A stretch of 14,306 nt of DNA from Malikia sp041190985 (GCA_041190985.1 JBEEPT010000053.1:1-14306), one strand, 5' to 3'. Counted from the first letter of the stretch, positions 8,051 to 14,164 are shown. Notes: a model not told the origin generated them from the letters alone. Translations and numbers: made by a program.

Positions 8051-8110
8051 GGGACGAAGGCCCGCCGCAAGGGGCAGGCCGTTCATGGGCGCGCGCCAGC
8101 GCGCCGGATA

Positions 8111-8491
8111 TCAGTAGCCGCCGCGGCTGCCGCCGTCACGGCGACCCGGGTTGCCATAGGGGCTGCGGAAGCCGCTGTCGCCGCCGCCGAAGCCGCCTTC
8201 ACGACGGCCACCGCCGAAGCCGCCGGTGCGGGGCGGGCGGGCTTCCATCGGACGCGCTTCGTTGACCACCAGGCTGCGGCCGCCGAGCGACTGGCCGTTC
8301 ATGCCCTGGATGGCCGCCTGTGCTTCCGCATCGCTGCCCATTTCCACGAAGCCGAAGCCCTTGGAACGACCAGTGTCGCGCTCCATCATGACCTTGGCGC
8401 TGTTGACTTGGCCGAAGGCGCCGAAAGCTTGTTCCAGATCGTTGTCGCGCACCTGGTAAGGCAGGTTGCCGACATACAGTTTGTTGCCCAT
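8111..8491 (-). CDS. Glycine-rich RRM-domain RNA-binding protein
   Basis: 126-residue protein with one RNA recognition motif followed by a glycine/arginine-rich tail. RNP2 is KLYVGNL (4-10) and RNP1 is KGFGFVEM (44-51), both intact with the aromatic residues that stack on RNA bases. Residues about 88-126 are a low-complexity tail rich in Gly, Arg, Phe and Tyr (GGFGGGRREGGFGGG). Such single-RRM proteins are common in cyanobacteria and Burkholderiales; cyanobacterial ones are often cold-induced, but the role in this group is not established and I infer only single-stranded RNA binding. ATG 8491 has GGAG 7 bases upstream and begins directly at the RRM. An upstream in-frame GTG (8602) would add 37 residues unlike the family and is rejected. 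Monocistronic, with its own terminator. Confidence 0.92.
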   Translation of the reverse strand: MGNKLYVGNLPYQVRDNDLEQAFGAFGQVNSAKVMMERDTGRSKGFGFVEMGSDAEAQAAIQGMNGQSLGGRSLVVNEARPMEARPPRTGGFGGGRREGGFGGGDSGFRSPYGNPGRRDGGSRGGY

Positions 8492-8600
8492 CAAGGGACT
8501 CCCGAAAAAAACACGAAACAAATAGCGAAGGAGCCCCGGTAGCACGACGAAACCACATGACTTGGCCGCTGTGGCGCACGAAACTGACCTATCACCAATC

Positions 8601-8619
8601 ACGTCTGATCCCCAGACGT
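8601..8619 (-). promoter_or_regulatory. Stem-loop at the predicted 5' end of the RRM mRNA
   Basis: ACGTCTG (8601-8607) and CAGACGT (8613-8619) form a perfect 7-bp stem with a 5-base loop. The minus-strand arm begins 7 bases after the CATAAT -10 hexamer, which is where transcription would start, so the mRNA would begin with this hairpin. The leader from here to the RRM start codon is about 128 bases. A 5' hairpin can protect an mRNA or form part of a thermosensitive leader; which applies is inference. Confidence 0.5.
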
Positions 8620-8625
8620 ACCACC

Positions 8626-8631
8626 ATTATG
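8626..8631 (-). promoter_or_regulatory. Probable -10 box for the RRM gene
   Basis: CATAAT on the minus strand (8631-8626) differs from TATAAT at one position. The best sequence at the -35 position, TTCCGT with a 17-base spacer, is a poor match, so the promoter is judged mainly on the -10 hexamer and on the alignment of the predicted start with the leader stem-loop. Confidence 0.5.
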
Positions 8632-8688
8632 CGCTGCCTGATCGAAAGACGGAAATTTTTTTCACATGGCCTAGTGCAAACCCCGATG

Positions 8689-8722
8689 CCGGCCGCGCTT
8701 TGCCCCCTGGTGGGGCGGCCGG
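8689..8722. repeat. Imperfect GC-rich inverted repeat, two-part hairpin
   Basis: CCGGCCGC (8689-8696) pairs with GCGGCCGG (8715-8722), and an inner GCCCC (8702-8706) pairs with GGGGC (8712-8716); the two helices share two bases, so one structure would be CCGGCC/GGCCGG plus the inner stem with a bulge. It lies between the divergent RRM and metX promoters in a stretch with no gene. Function unknown. Confidence 0.6.
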
Positions 8723-8729
8723 ACAGGCT

Positions 8730-8807
8730 GCCGCTGCGCGACGCGGAGCCGCTCCAGCATTGCCCTGCCTGGAGCCAGGGCTTGCAGCCGCGGCGCCGCG
8801 CAGCGGC
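8730..8807. repeat. Long foldback: 11-bp outer stem enclosing a 7-bp inner stem
   Basis: GCCGCTGCGCG (8730-8740) is the exact reverse complement of CGCGCAGCGGC (8797-8807); CGC (8742-8744) and GCG (8793-8795) extend the stem past one mismatch. Inside it GCTCCAG (8751-8757) pairs with CTGGAGC (8769-8775). The 78-base element ends 14 bases before the metX -10 box. It contains no plausible gene and no T-tract on either strand. It could be a structured RNA, a repeat-family element or an operator region; none is proven. Confidence 0.6.
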
Positions 8808-8821
8808 CCCGCCATTCAACT

Positions 8822-8827
8822 TATACT
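8822..8827 (+). promoter_or_regulatory. Probable -10 box for the metX riboswitch transcript
   Basis: TATACT (8822-8827) differs from TATAAT at one position and lies 7 bases before the first base of the SAM-II aptamer, so a transcript from it would begin with the aptamer. The bases at the -35 position are GC-rich and do not resemble TTGACA, so this promoter may be weak or activator-dependent. Confidence 0.55.
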
Positions 8828-8834
8828 AGGGCCC

Positions 8835-8888
8835 AGCGCCGATTTGTTTCCAGATTGCGGGCGCGTTAAAAATGCCGCTAAAGAGGAG
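8835..8888 (+). promoter_or_regulatory. SAM-II riboswitch aptamer (metA/metX type)
   Basis: The order of conserved blocks matches the SAM-II class: P1 5' strand AGCGCC (8835-8840), then GATTTG (8841-8846), ATTGC (8854-8858), the P1 3' strand GGCGC (8860-8864) running into GCGTTAAA (8863-8870), and the 3' pseudoknot segment GCTAAAGAGG (8877-8886). These blocks match, from memory, the crystallised metX SAM-II RNA and alphaproteobacterial metA leaders. Its position, in the leader of metX, is exactly where the class is expected. SAM binding should stabilise the pseudoknot and lower expression of metX-metW. The class is best known from Alphaproteobacteria, so its presence with betaproteobacterial-looking genes is notable. 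A covariance search was not possible here. Confidence 0.87.
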
Positions 8889-8890
8889 AC

Positions 8891-8946
8891 CCCGGTTTCG
8901 CACCCGTCTCTGATTTCCGACGGACTGCGGCGCCGGGTTTTTTGTT
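8891..8946 (+). terminator. Intrinsic terminator forming the expression platform of the metX riboswitch
   Basis: A long hairpin is built from three stacked helices: CCCGG (8891-8895) with CCGGG (8933-8937), CGCA (8899-8902) with TGCG (8926-8929), and CCGTC (8904-8908) with GACGG (8919-8923), separated by small internal loops, followed by TTTTTTGTTT (8938-8947). It lies between the aptamer and the metX start, so it would stop transcription in the leader. An alternative helix GAGAC (8886-8890) with GTCTC (8906-8910) is mutually exclusive with the inner terminator stem and uses the aptamer's 3' edge, a possible antiterminator. Confidence 0.82.
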
Positions 8947-8977
8947 TCGGGATCCCGCGATCCCGGGGGTGAAGTCA

Positions 8978-10171
8978 GTGATCGTCACGCCACAAACGAT
9001 GCGATTCGACCAGCCGCTCACGCTGCAGAGCGGTGCGGTGCTGCCGGCCTACGAGCTGGTCTATGAAACCTACGGCACGCTCAACGCCGAGCGCTCCAAT
9101 GCCGTGCTGATCTGCCACGCGCTCAATGCCTCGCACCATGTCGCGGGCCTGCGCGCCGACGCCGAGGGCCGGGCAATCCCGAAAAGCGAAGGCTGGTGGG
9201 ACAACATGATCGGACCGGGCAAGTCGCTCGACACCGACCGTTTCTTCGTCATCGGCGTCAACAACATCGGCTCCTGCTTCGGCTCGACCGGGCCGACCCA
9301 CATCAACCCGGCCAGCGGCCAGCCCTGGGGCGCCGACTTCCCCGTGGTGACGGTGGAAGACTGGGTCAATGCACAGGCCCGCCTGCTCGACCGGCTGGGC
9401 ATCGAGCAGCTCGCCGCCGTCATGGGCGGCAGCCTGGGCGGCATGCAGACGCTGTCGTGGACGCTGCAGCACCCGGACCGGGTGCGTCATGCGGTGGTGA
9501 TCGCGAGCGCACCCAACCTCAACGCCGAGAACATCGCCTTCAACGAGGTGGCGCGCCGCGCCATCGTCACCGACCCCGACTTCCACGCCGGGCATTACCT
9601 GCGCGCCGGCACCCTGCCGCGACGCGGCCTGCGCATCGCGCGCATGATCGGCCACATCACCTACCTGAGCGACGACGTCATGAACGAAAAGTTCGGCCGC
9701 CAACTCAGGCCGCTGGCAGCCGCCCTGCAGGCCGGCGACCCGGATGCCGCCGAGCGCCTCGCCTACCAGTACAGCACGCAGGCGATCGAGTTCCAGATCG
9801 AGAGCTACCTGCGCTACCAGGGCGACAAGTTCAGCGAATACTTCGACGCCAACACCTATCTGCTGATCACGCGCGCGCTCGACTACTTCGACCCGGCGCG
9901 CGCCCACGGCGGCTCCCTGAGCGCGGCGCTGGCGCGCGCGCAGGCCAAATTCCTGCTGGTCAGCTTCAGCACCGACTGGCGCTTCTCGCCAGCGCGCAGC
10001 CGCGAGATCGTCAAGGCCCTGCTCGACAACGGCCGCGACGTCAGCTACGCCGAGATCGATGCGCCGCACGGCCACGACGCCTTCCTGCTCGACGATGCGC
10101 GCTATCTCGCGGCGGTGCGGGCCTATTTCGAGCGCACCGTCGCCGCCGACCTCAAGGGAGCTGCCGCATGA
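8978..10171 (+). CDS. metX: Homoserine O-acyltransferase (acetyl- or succinyl-) of the MetX family
   Basis: 397-residue alpha/beta-hydrolase-fold acyltransferase that activates homoserine for methionine synthesis in the cytoplasm. The nucleophile elbow is GGSLGGMQ with Ser152; Asp333 lies in STDWRFSP and His366 in HGHDAFL, completing the triad. NNIGSCFGSTGP (95-106) and CHALNASHH (46-54) are family signatures. Many proteobacterial MetX proteins actually use succinyl-CoA (MetXS); the DWRFSP loop is, from memory, the form seen in those, so succinyl-CoA is plausible. The frame is open to 8942, inside the terminator. I chose GTG 8978 because GGGGGTG lies 6 bases upstream; GTG 8969 and ATG 8999 are alternatives. 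Preceded by a SAM-II riboswitch and terminator; metW overlaps its stop. Confidence 0.94.
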   Translation: MIVTPQTMRFDQPLTLQSGAVLPAYELVYETYGTLNAERSNAVLICHALNASHHVAGLRADAEGRAIPKSEGWWDNMIGPGKSLDTDRFFVIGVNNIGSCFGSTGPTHINPASGQPWGADFPVVTVEDWVNAQARLLDRLGIEQLAAVMGGSLGGMQTLSWTLQHPDRVRHAVVIASAPNLNAENIAFNEVARRAIVTDPDFHAGHYLRAGTLPRRGLRIARMIGHITYLSDDVMNEKFGRQLRPLAAALQAGDPDAAERLAYQYSTQAIEFQIESYLRYQGDKFSEYFDANTYLLITRALDYFDPARAHGGSLSAALARAQAKFLLVSFSTDWRFSPARSREIVKALLDNGRDVSYAEIDAPHGHDAFLLDDARYLAAVRAYFERTVAADLKGAAA

Positions 10172-10752
10172 GCGACCGCCTGACCATGGAATCCATCGCC
10201 CGGCTGGTGCCGCAGGGCGCGCGCGTGCTCGACCTCGGCTGCGGCGACGGCGCGCTGATGGCCTACCTGCAGGCCGAGCGCGGCTGCAGCGGCTACGGCG
10301 TCGAGATCGACGACGCCAAGGTGCTGGCCTGCCTGCAGCGCGGCGTCAACGTGCTGCAGTTCAACCTCGACGAGGGGCTGGACATGTTCGCCGACCAGAG
10401 CTTCGACGTCGTGCTGCAGATCGACACGCTGCAGAACCTGCGCAACGCCGAGACCATGCTGCGCGAGACCGCGCGCGTGGGCCGGAGCGGCATCGTCGCC
10501 TTCCCCAACTTCGCCCACTGGCCGAACCGCCTGAGCGTGCTCAAGGGCCGCATGCCGGTCACGCGCCGCCTGCCCTACCAGTGGTACGACACGCCCAACA
10601 TCCGGGTCGGCACCTACGCCGACTTCGAGCTGCTGGCGCGGCGCAACGGCCTGAACATAGTCGACGGCTTCGGCCTGCACGAGGGCCGCGAGATCCGCTG
10701 GTGCCCGAATCTGCGCGCCAGCACCGCGGTGTTCAAGCTCAGCCGTGGCTGA
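10168..10752 (+). CDS. metW: Methionine biosynthesis protein MetW
   Basis: 194-residue cytoplasmic protein with a class I SAM-dependent methyltransferase fold: motif I VLDLGCGDG (20-28), an acidic end of strand 2 in GVEIDD (44-49), and the MetW-typical FPNFAHW (112-118) and DTPNIR (141-146). MetW is found next to metX in many proteobacteria and is needed for, or stimulates, the homoserine acylation step; whether it methylates anything is unsettled. ATG 10168 overlaps the metX stop by ATGA and has GGGAG 8 bases upstream, so it is translationally coupled and shares the riboswitch control. Both facts fix the start. The reading frame extends far upstream inside metX, which I regard as a shadow. 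Confidence 0.93.
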   Translation: MSDRLTMESIARLVPQGARVLDLGCGDGALMAYLQAERGCSGYGVEIDDAKVLACLQRGVNVLQFNLDEGLDMFADQSFDVVLQIDTLQNLRNAETMLRETARVGRSGIVAFPNFAHWPNRLSVLKGRMPVTRRLPYQWYDTPNIRVGTYADFELLARRNGLNIVDGFGLHEGREIRWCPNLRASTAVFKLSRG

Positions 10753-10758
10753 GGCACG

Positions 10759-10785
10759 CAAGACCCGATAGCCGCTCCGGTCTTG
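10759..10785 (+). terminator. Hairpin after metW (weak terminator candidate)
   Basis: CAAGACC (10759-10765) and GGTCTTG (10779-10785) form a perfect 7-bp stem with a 13-base loop 6 bases after the metW stop. No T-tract follows, so it may only stabilise the mRNA end or assist Rho-dependent termination. Confidence 0.35.
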
Positions 10786-10809
10786 GCGCCAGGCCGGCGC
10801 AGACTCGGC

Positions 10810-10815
10810 GACAAT
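10810..10815 (+). promoter_or_regulatory. Possible -10 box for ilvD
   Basis: GACAAT (10810-10815) resembles a -10 hexamer and would give a leader of about 60 bases. An alternative is TTGACC (10822-10827) as a -35 box, with a weak -10 (AACGCT, 10845-10850). A small hairpin CGGGC (10830-10834) / GCCCG (10839-10843) lies in the leader. I see no leader peptide rich in branched-chain residues, so classical ilv attenuation is not supported. Confidence 0.3.
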
Positions 10816-10880
10816 CGATATTTGACCCACGGGCACAGGCCCGCAACGCTCCACCGGTTTTCCTTTTCGAGGACAGATCC

Positions 10881-12740
10881 ATGCCCGCATACCGTTCCAA
10901 GACCTCCACCGCCGGCCGCAACATGGCGGGCGCGCGCTCGCTGTGGCGCGCCACCGGCATGAAGGACGACGACTTCAGCAAGCCCATCATCGCGATCGCC
11001 AACAGCTTCACCCAGTTCGTGCCCGGCCACGTGCACCTGAAGGACCTGGGCCAGCTGGTCGCGCGCGAGATCGAGGCCGCCGGCGGCGTCGCCAAGGAAT
11101 TCAACACGATCGCGGTCGACGACGGCATCGCCATGGGCCATGACGGCATGCTGTATTCGCTGCCGAGCCGCGACATCATCGCCGACTCGGTCGAGTACAT
11201 GGTCAACGCCCACTGCGCCGACGCGCTGGTGTGCATCTCCAACTGCGACAAGATCACCCCCGGCATGCTGATGGCCGCGATGCGCCTGAACATCCCGGTG
11301 ATCTTCGTCTCGGGCGGCCCGATGGAGGCCGGCAAGGTGCGCCTGGCCGTGCCCGGCACCCAGACCATCCAGATCAAGAAGCTCGACCTGGTCGACGCGA
11401 TGGTGATGGCCGTGGACAGCCAGGTCAGCGACGCCGACCTGGCCGAGGTCGAGCGCTCGGCCTGTCCGACCTGCGGTTCCTGCTCGGGCATGTTCACCGC
11501 CAACTCGATGAACTGCCTGACCGAGGCGCTGGGCCTGTCCCTGCCCGGCAACGGCACCGTCGTCGCGACGCACGCCGACCGCGAGCAGCTGTTCAAGCAG
11601 GCCGGCCGCACCATCGTCGAGCTGTGCCGCCGCTACTACGAACAGGACGACGAGTCCGTGCTGCCGCGCGCGGTGGGCTTCAAGGCCTTCGAGAACGCGA
11701 TCACGCTGGACATCGCGATGGGCGGCTCGACCAACACCATCCTGCATCTGCTGGCGATCGCGCAGGAGGCCGGGATCGACTTCACGATGAAGGACATCGA
11801 CCGCCTGTCCCTGCAGGTGCCGCAGCTGTGCAAGGTCGCGCCCAACACCAACAAGTACCACATCGAGGACGTGCACCGCGCCGGCGGCATCATGGCCATC
11901 CTGGGCGAGCTCGACCGCGCCGGCAAGCTGCACACCGACGTGCCGACCGTGCACGCCCGGACGATGAAGGAGGCGCTGGACCAGTGGGACATCGCCCGCA
12001 ATCCGTCCGACGCGGTCAAGACCTTCTACATGGCCGGCCCAGCCGGCATCCCGACCCAGGTGGCCTTCAGCCAGGCCACCCGCTGGCCGAGCCTGGACCT
12101 GGACCGCGCCGAGGGTTGCATCCGCTCGGCCGAGCATGCCTTCTCGCAGGAAGGTGGCCTGGCGGTGCTGCACGGCAACATCGCGCTCGACGGCTGCGTG
12201 GTCAAGACCGCCGGCGTGGACGAGTCGATCCTGGTGTTCGAGGGCTCGGCCTTCGTGACCGAGTCGCAGGACGAGGCCGTGGCCGAGATCCTGGCCGACA
12301 AGGTCAAGGCCGGCGACGTGGTGATCGTGCGCTACGAAGGCCCCAAGGGCGGCCCGGGCATGCAGGAGATGCTCTACCCGACCTCCTACATCAAGTCCAA
12401 GGGCCTGGGCAAGGCCTGCGCGCTGCTGACCGACGGCCGCTTCTCCGGCGGTACCTCGGGCCTGTCGATCGGCCACTGCTCGCCCGAGGCGGCAGCTGGC
12501 GGCGCGATCGGCCTGGTGCGCAATGGCGACCGCATCCGCATCGACATCCCGAAGCGCCGCATCGACGTGCTGCTGAGCGACGAGGAACTGGCGGCACGCC
12601 GTGTCGAGCAGGACGCCAAGGGCTGGAAGCCGATGAAGCAACGTCCGCGCAAGGTCTCGGCCGCGCTCAAGGCCTACGCGCTGCTCGCGACCTCGGCCGA
12701 CAAGGGCGCGGTGCGCGACCTGTCCCTGCTCGGCGACTGA
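10881..12740 (+). CDS. ilvD: Dihydroxy-acid dehydratase
   Basis: 619-residue iron-sulfur enzyme of isoleucine, valine and pantothenate precursor synthesis; it dehydrates 2,3-dihydroxy acids to 2-oxo acids in the cytoplasm. E. coli IlvD is 616 residues. Mg and cluster ligands are in place: D81 in VDDGIAMGHDG, C122, D123 and K124 (carbamylated Lys) in NCDKITPGM, and C195 in SACPTCGSCSG, all at the E. coli numbering. E496 in GPGMQEM and S522 in DGRFSGG correspond to the later metal ligand and proposed catalytic base. GGSTNT (281-286) is also conserved. ATG 10881 has GAGGA 8 bases upstream and gives the usual MPAYRSKTSTAGRNMAGARS start. It stands alone between metW and the small minus-strand gene, so it is probably monocistronic. 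Confidence 0.97.
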   Translation: MPAYRSKTSTAGRNMAGARSLWRATGMKDDDFSKPIIAIANSFTQFVPGHVHLKDLGQLVAREIEAAGGVAKEFNTIAVDDGIAMGHDGMLYSLPSRDIIADSVEYMVNAHCADALVCISNCDKITPGMLMAAMRLNIPVIFVSGGPMEAGKVRLAVPGTQTIQIKKLDLVDAMVMAVDSQVSDADLAEVERSACPTCGSCSGMFTANSMNCLTEALGLSLPGNGTVVATHADREQLFKQAGRTIVELCRRYYEQDDESVLPRAVGFKAFENAITLDIAMGGSTNTILHLLAIAQEAGIDFTMKDIDRLSLQVPQLCKVAPNTNKYHIEDVHRAGGIMAILGELDRAGKLHTDVPTVHARTMKEALDQWDIARNPSDAVKTFYMAGPAGIPTQVAFSQATRWPSLDLDRAEGCIRSAEHAFSQEGGLAVLHGNIALDGCVVKTAGVDESILVFEGSAFVTESQDEAVAEILADKVKAGDVVIVRYEGPKGGPGMQEMLYPTSYIKSKGLGKACALLTDGRFSGGTSGLSIGHCSPEAAAGGAIGLVRNGDRIRIDIPKRRIDVLLSDEELAARRVEQDAKGWKPMKQRPRKVSAALKAYALLATSADKGAVRDLSLLGD

Positions 12741-12821
12741 CGCGATCCTGCCGGGGCCGGCCGCCAGCGGCAGTCCCGGTACGGTCCGCGCGGCCGGTGC
12801 CGGGCCGGCGGATCTGGTGGC

Positions 12822-13028
12822 TCACAGCCGCACCACCCGGTCGCCCGAGCGAGCCCGGCGCTGATAGGCCGGGATCTCCCACACGGCCAGCGGCCGGCTG
12901 TAGTGCTGCGCCCCCCCGACGCGGGCTCCCGACGGGACGGGGCCGCCCCCCTCGACCGGCTGCGGGGGCAGCAGATGCATCACGGCGGCGCCACCGTTGC
13001 GGAAATAGGCGATCAGCTTCTTGAACAT
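12822..13028 (-). CDS. Small hypothetical protein, 68 residues
   Basis: I do not recognise a family. ATG 13028 is preceded by AGGAG with a 6-base spacer, a strong ribosome binding site, and nearly all third codon positions are G or C, like real genes in this window. The protein starts MFKKLIAYFRNGGAAVMHLL, a basic and partly hydrophobic segment that could form an amphipathic helix, followed by a Pro/Gly-rich middle (PPQPVEGGGPVPSGARVGG, 21-39) and a basic C-terminus. There is no long hydrophobic stretch, so a full transmembrane span is unlikely. It is divergent from the WYL regulator gene across a 99-base AT-rich spacer and convergent with ilvD, which suggests it may be that regulator's target. 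The same frame stays open upstream through the WYL gene, but only this segment has a credible start. Confidence 0.6.
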   Translation of the reverse strand: MFKKLIAYFRNGGAAVMHLLPPQPVEGGGPVPSGARVGGAQHYSRPLAVWEIPAYQRRARSGDRVVRL

Positions 13029-13127
13029 CGTGCGCTCCTGTTTTCTGGCCGCCCGGCGGTGGCCTTGGCTACGAAGATAGGCTGTCTCCGTATCAAAATC
13101 CGATATGGAAATACTGTATATAAATAC
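13029..13127. promoter_or_regulatory. AT-rich divergent control region with repeated motifs
   Basis: The last 37 bases (13091-13127) have only 9 G or C, a sharp break from the surrounding DNA. It holds a TATC (13091-13094) / GATA (13102-13105) dyad, a 9-base palindrome ATACTGTAT (13111-13119), and two direct AAATAC copies (13109-13114, 13122-13127) 13 bases apart. TATATAAA (13117-13124) offers a -10 box only a few bases before the WYL start codon. A clear -35 box is not seen for either gene. The repeats are candidate operators for the WYL regulator; that is inference from position. Confidence 0.5.
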
Positions 13128-14090
13128 ATGCATGATATCAACCGCCTCTACCGTTACAAGAGCCTGCTGCTGAGCCGCCATGCGGTACCGACCGAGGAAC
13201 TGATGGTCGCGCTCGACATCTCGATCGCGACGCTCAAGCGCGACCTGGTCAAGCTGCGCGAACGCCTCAACATCCCCGTGGTCTACGACCGGCTGCAGGG
13301 GGGCTATCGGCTGGAGGCCGGCCACGAGCGCCGGGAACTGCCCGGACTGTGGCTGACCTCCGGCGAGCTCGTGGCACTCGCCACCCTGCAGCAACTGCTG
13401 GCCGAGCTGGCGCCGGGCCTGCTGTCCGACAAGCTGCTGCCGCTGCGGGAACGGCTGGCACGACTGCTGCACGACATCGACCTCGACAGCGCCGTGCTGG
13501 CGCAGCGCGTGCGCATCGTCCACGCCGGCAGGCGCCAGCTGCCGCCCGCCGCCTTCGAGACCGTCGCCGGCGCCACGCTGGCGCGTCGCCGGCTGCTGCT
13601 GCACCACTTCAATCGCGCGACCGGCGAGACGCGGGAGCGCGTGGTCTCGCCCCAGCAGCTGGTGCACTACCGCGACAACTGGTACCTCGACGCCTGGTGC
13701 CACCTGCGCGCCGGTCTGCGCAGCTTCGCGGTCGACGCCCTCACCCACTGCAGCCAGCTCGAGGATGCCGCGTTCGAGATGGACCCGCAGGAACTGCGCA
13801 CCGCGACCCAGGCCAGCTATGGCATCTTCAGCGGCCCGCCGGCTGCGCACGCCCTGCTGCGCTTCAGCCCCGAGCGGGCGCGCTGGGTTGCACAGGAAAG
13901 CTGGCACCCCGAACAGCAAGGCAGCTGGCAGGCCGACGGCAGCTACCTGCTGCGACTGCCCTACAGCGACGACCGTGAACTGCTCGGCGACATCCTGCGC
14001 CACGGCCCCGACTGCGTCGTGCTGGAACCCGACGAACTGCGCGCCAGGGTCGAATCCGCACTGCGCCAGACGCTCGCAGCCTACCGCTGA
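13128..14090 (+). CDS. WYL-domain transcriptional regulator (HTH - WYL - WCX)
   Basis: 320-residue DNA-binding protein of typical WYL-regulator length. Residues about 6-60 are a DeoR-like winged helix-turn-helix (VPTEELMVALDISIATLKRD at 20-39 is the helix-turn-helix). The WYL domain covers about 143-205 with W185-Y186-L187 in YRDNWYLDAWCHLR and the following Arg-rich segment, which in this family senses nucleic acid or nucleotide ligands. About 238-318 match the C-terminal WCX extension. I chose ATG 13128 since the helix-turn-helix begins at once; the frame is open to 12903 but that part is unlike the family. No Shine-Dalgarno precedes the start. WYL proteins regulate DNA repair, phage defence and stress genes; here the only close partner is the divergent small gene, so the target is unknown. 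Confidence 0.92.
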   Translation: MHDINRLYRYKSLLLSRHAVPTEELMVALDISIATLKRDLVKLRERLNIPVVYDRLQGGYRLEAGHERRELPGLWLTSGELVALATLQQLLAELAPGLLSDKLLPLRERLARLLHDIDLDSAVLAQRVRIVHAGRRQLPPAAFETVAGATLARRRLLLHHFNRATGETRERVVSPQQLVHYRDNWYLDAWCHLRAGLRSFAVDALTHCSQLEDAAFEMDPQELRTATQASYGIFSGPPAAHALLRFSPERARWVAQESWHPEQQGSWQADGSYLLRLPYSDDRELLGDILRHGPDCVVLEPDELRARVESALRQTLAAYR

Positions 14091-14108
14091 AGCGCGCGGC
14101 AGCCGGCC

Positions 14109-14126
14109 CGCGACTCTGGCGTCGCG
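14109..14126 (+). terminator. Hairpin after the WYL gene (weak terminator candidate)
   Basis: CGCGAC (14109-14114) and GTCGCG (14121-14126) form a 6-bp stem with a 6-base loop 18 bases after the WYL stop. There is no T-tract, so intrinsic termination is doubtful and read-through into pgi is possible. Confidence 0.3.
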
Positions 14127-14164
14127 CGGATCTGGCATGATTCCAGCCGGAGATTAGAGTCAAA

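Noticed and set aside
8492..8602. 37-residue N-terminal extension of the RRM protein from a GTG
   Set aside because: The extension is unlike single-RRM proteins and ATG 8491 has its own ribosome binding site.
8562..8972. 136-codon plus-strand frame running through the hairpins, aptamer and terminator before metX
   Set aside because: It overlaps well-supported regulatory RNA structure and has no protein signature or good start.
8942..8977. Upstream TTG start for metX
   Set aside because: It would begin inside the terminator T-tract; GTG 8978 with GGGGGTG upstream fits the family N-terminus better.
10753..10880. Leader-peptide attenuator for ilvD
   Set aside because: No short frame rich in Ile, Leu or Val codons and no terminator with a T-tract is visible before ilvD.
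12741..12821. GC-rich dyads (for example CTGCCG 12748-12753 with CGGCAG 12768-12773) between ilvD and the small gene
   Set aside because: No T-tract on either strand and several competing pairings in GC-rich DNA; not enough to call a terminator.
12822..14138. 438-codon minus-strand frame covering the WYL gene
   Set aside because: The part opposite the WYL gene is a shadow; only the last 68 codons, from the ATG with a strong ribosome binding site at 13028, are kept.
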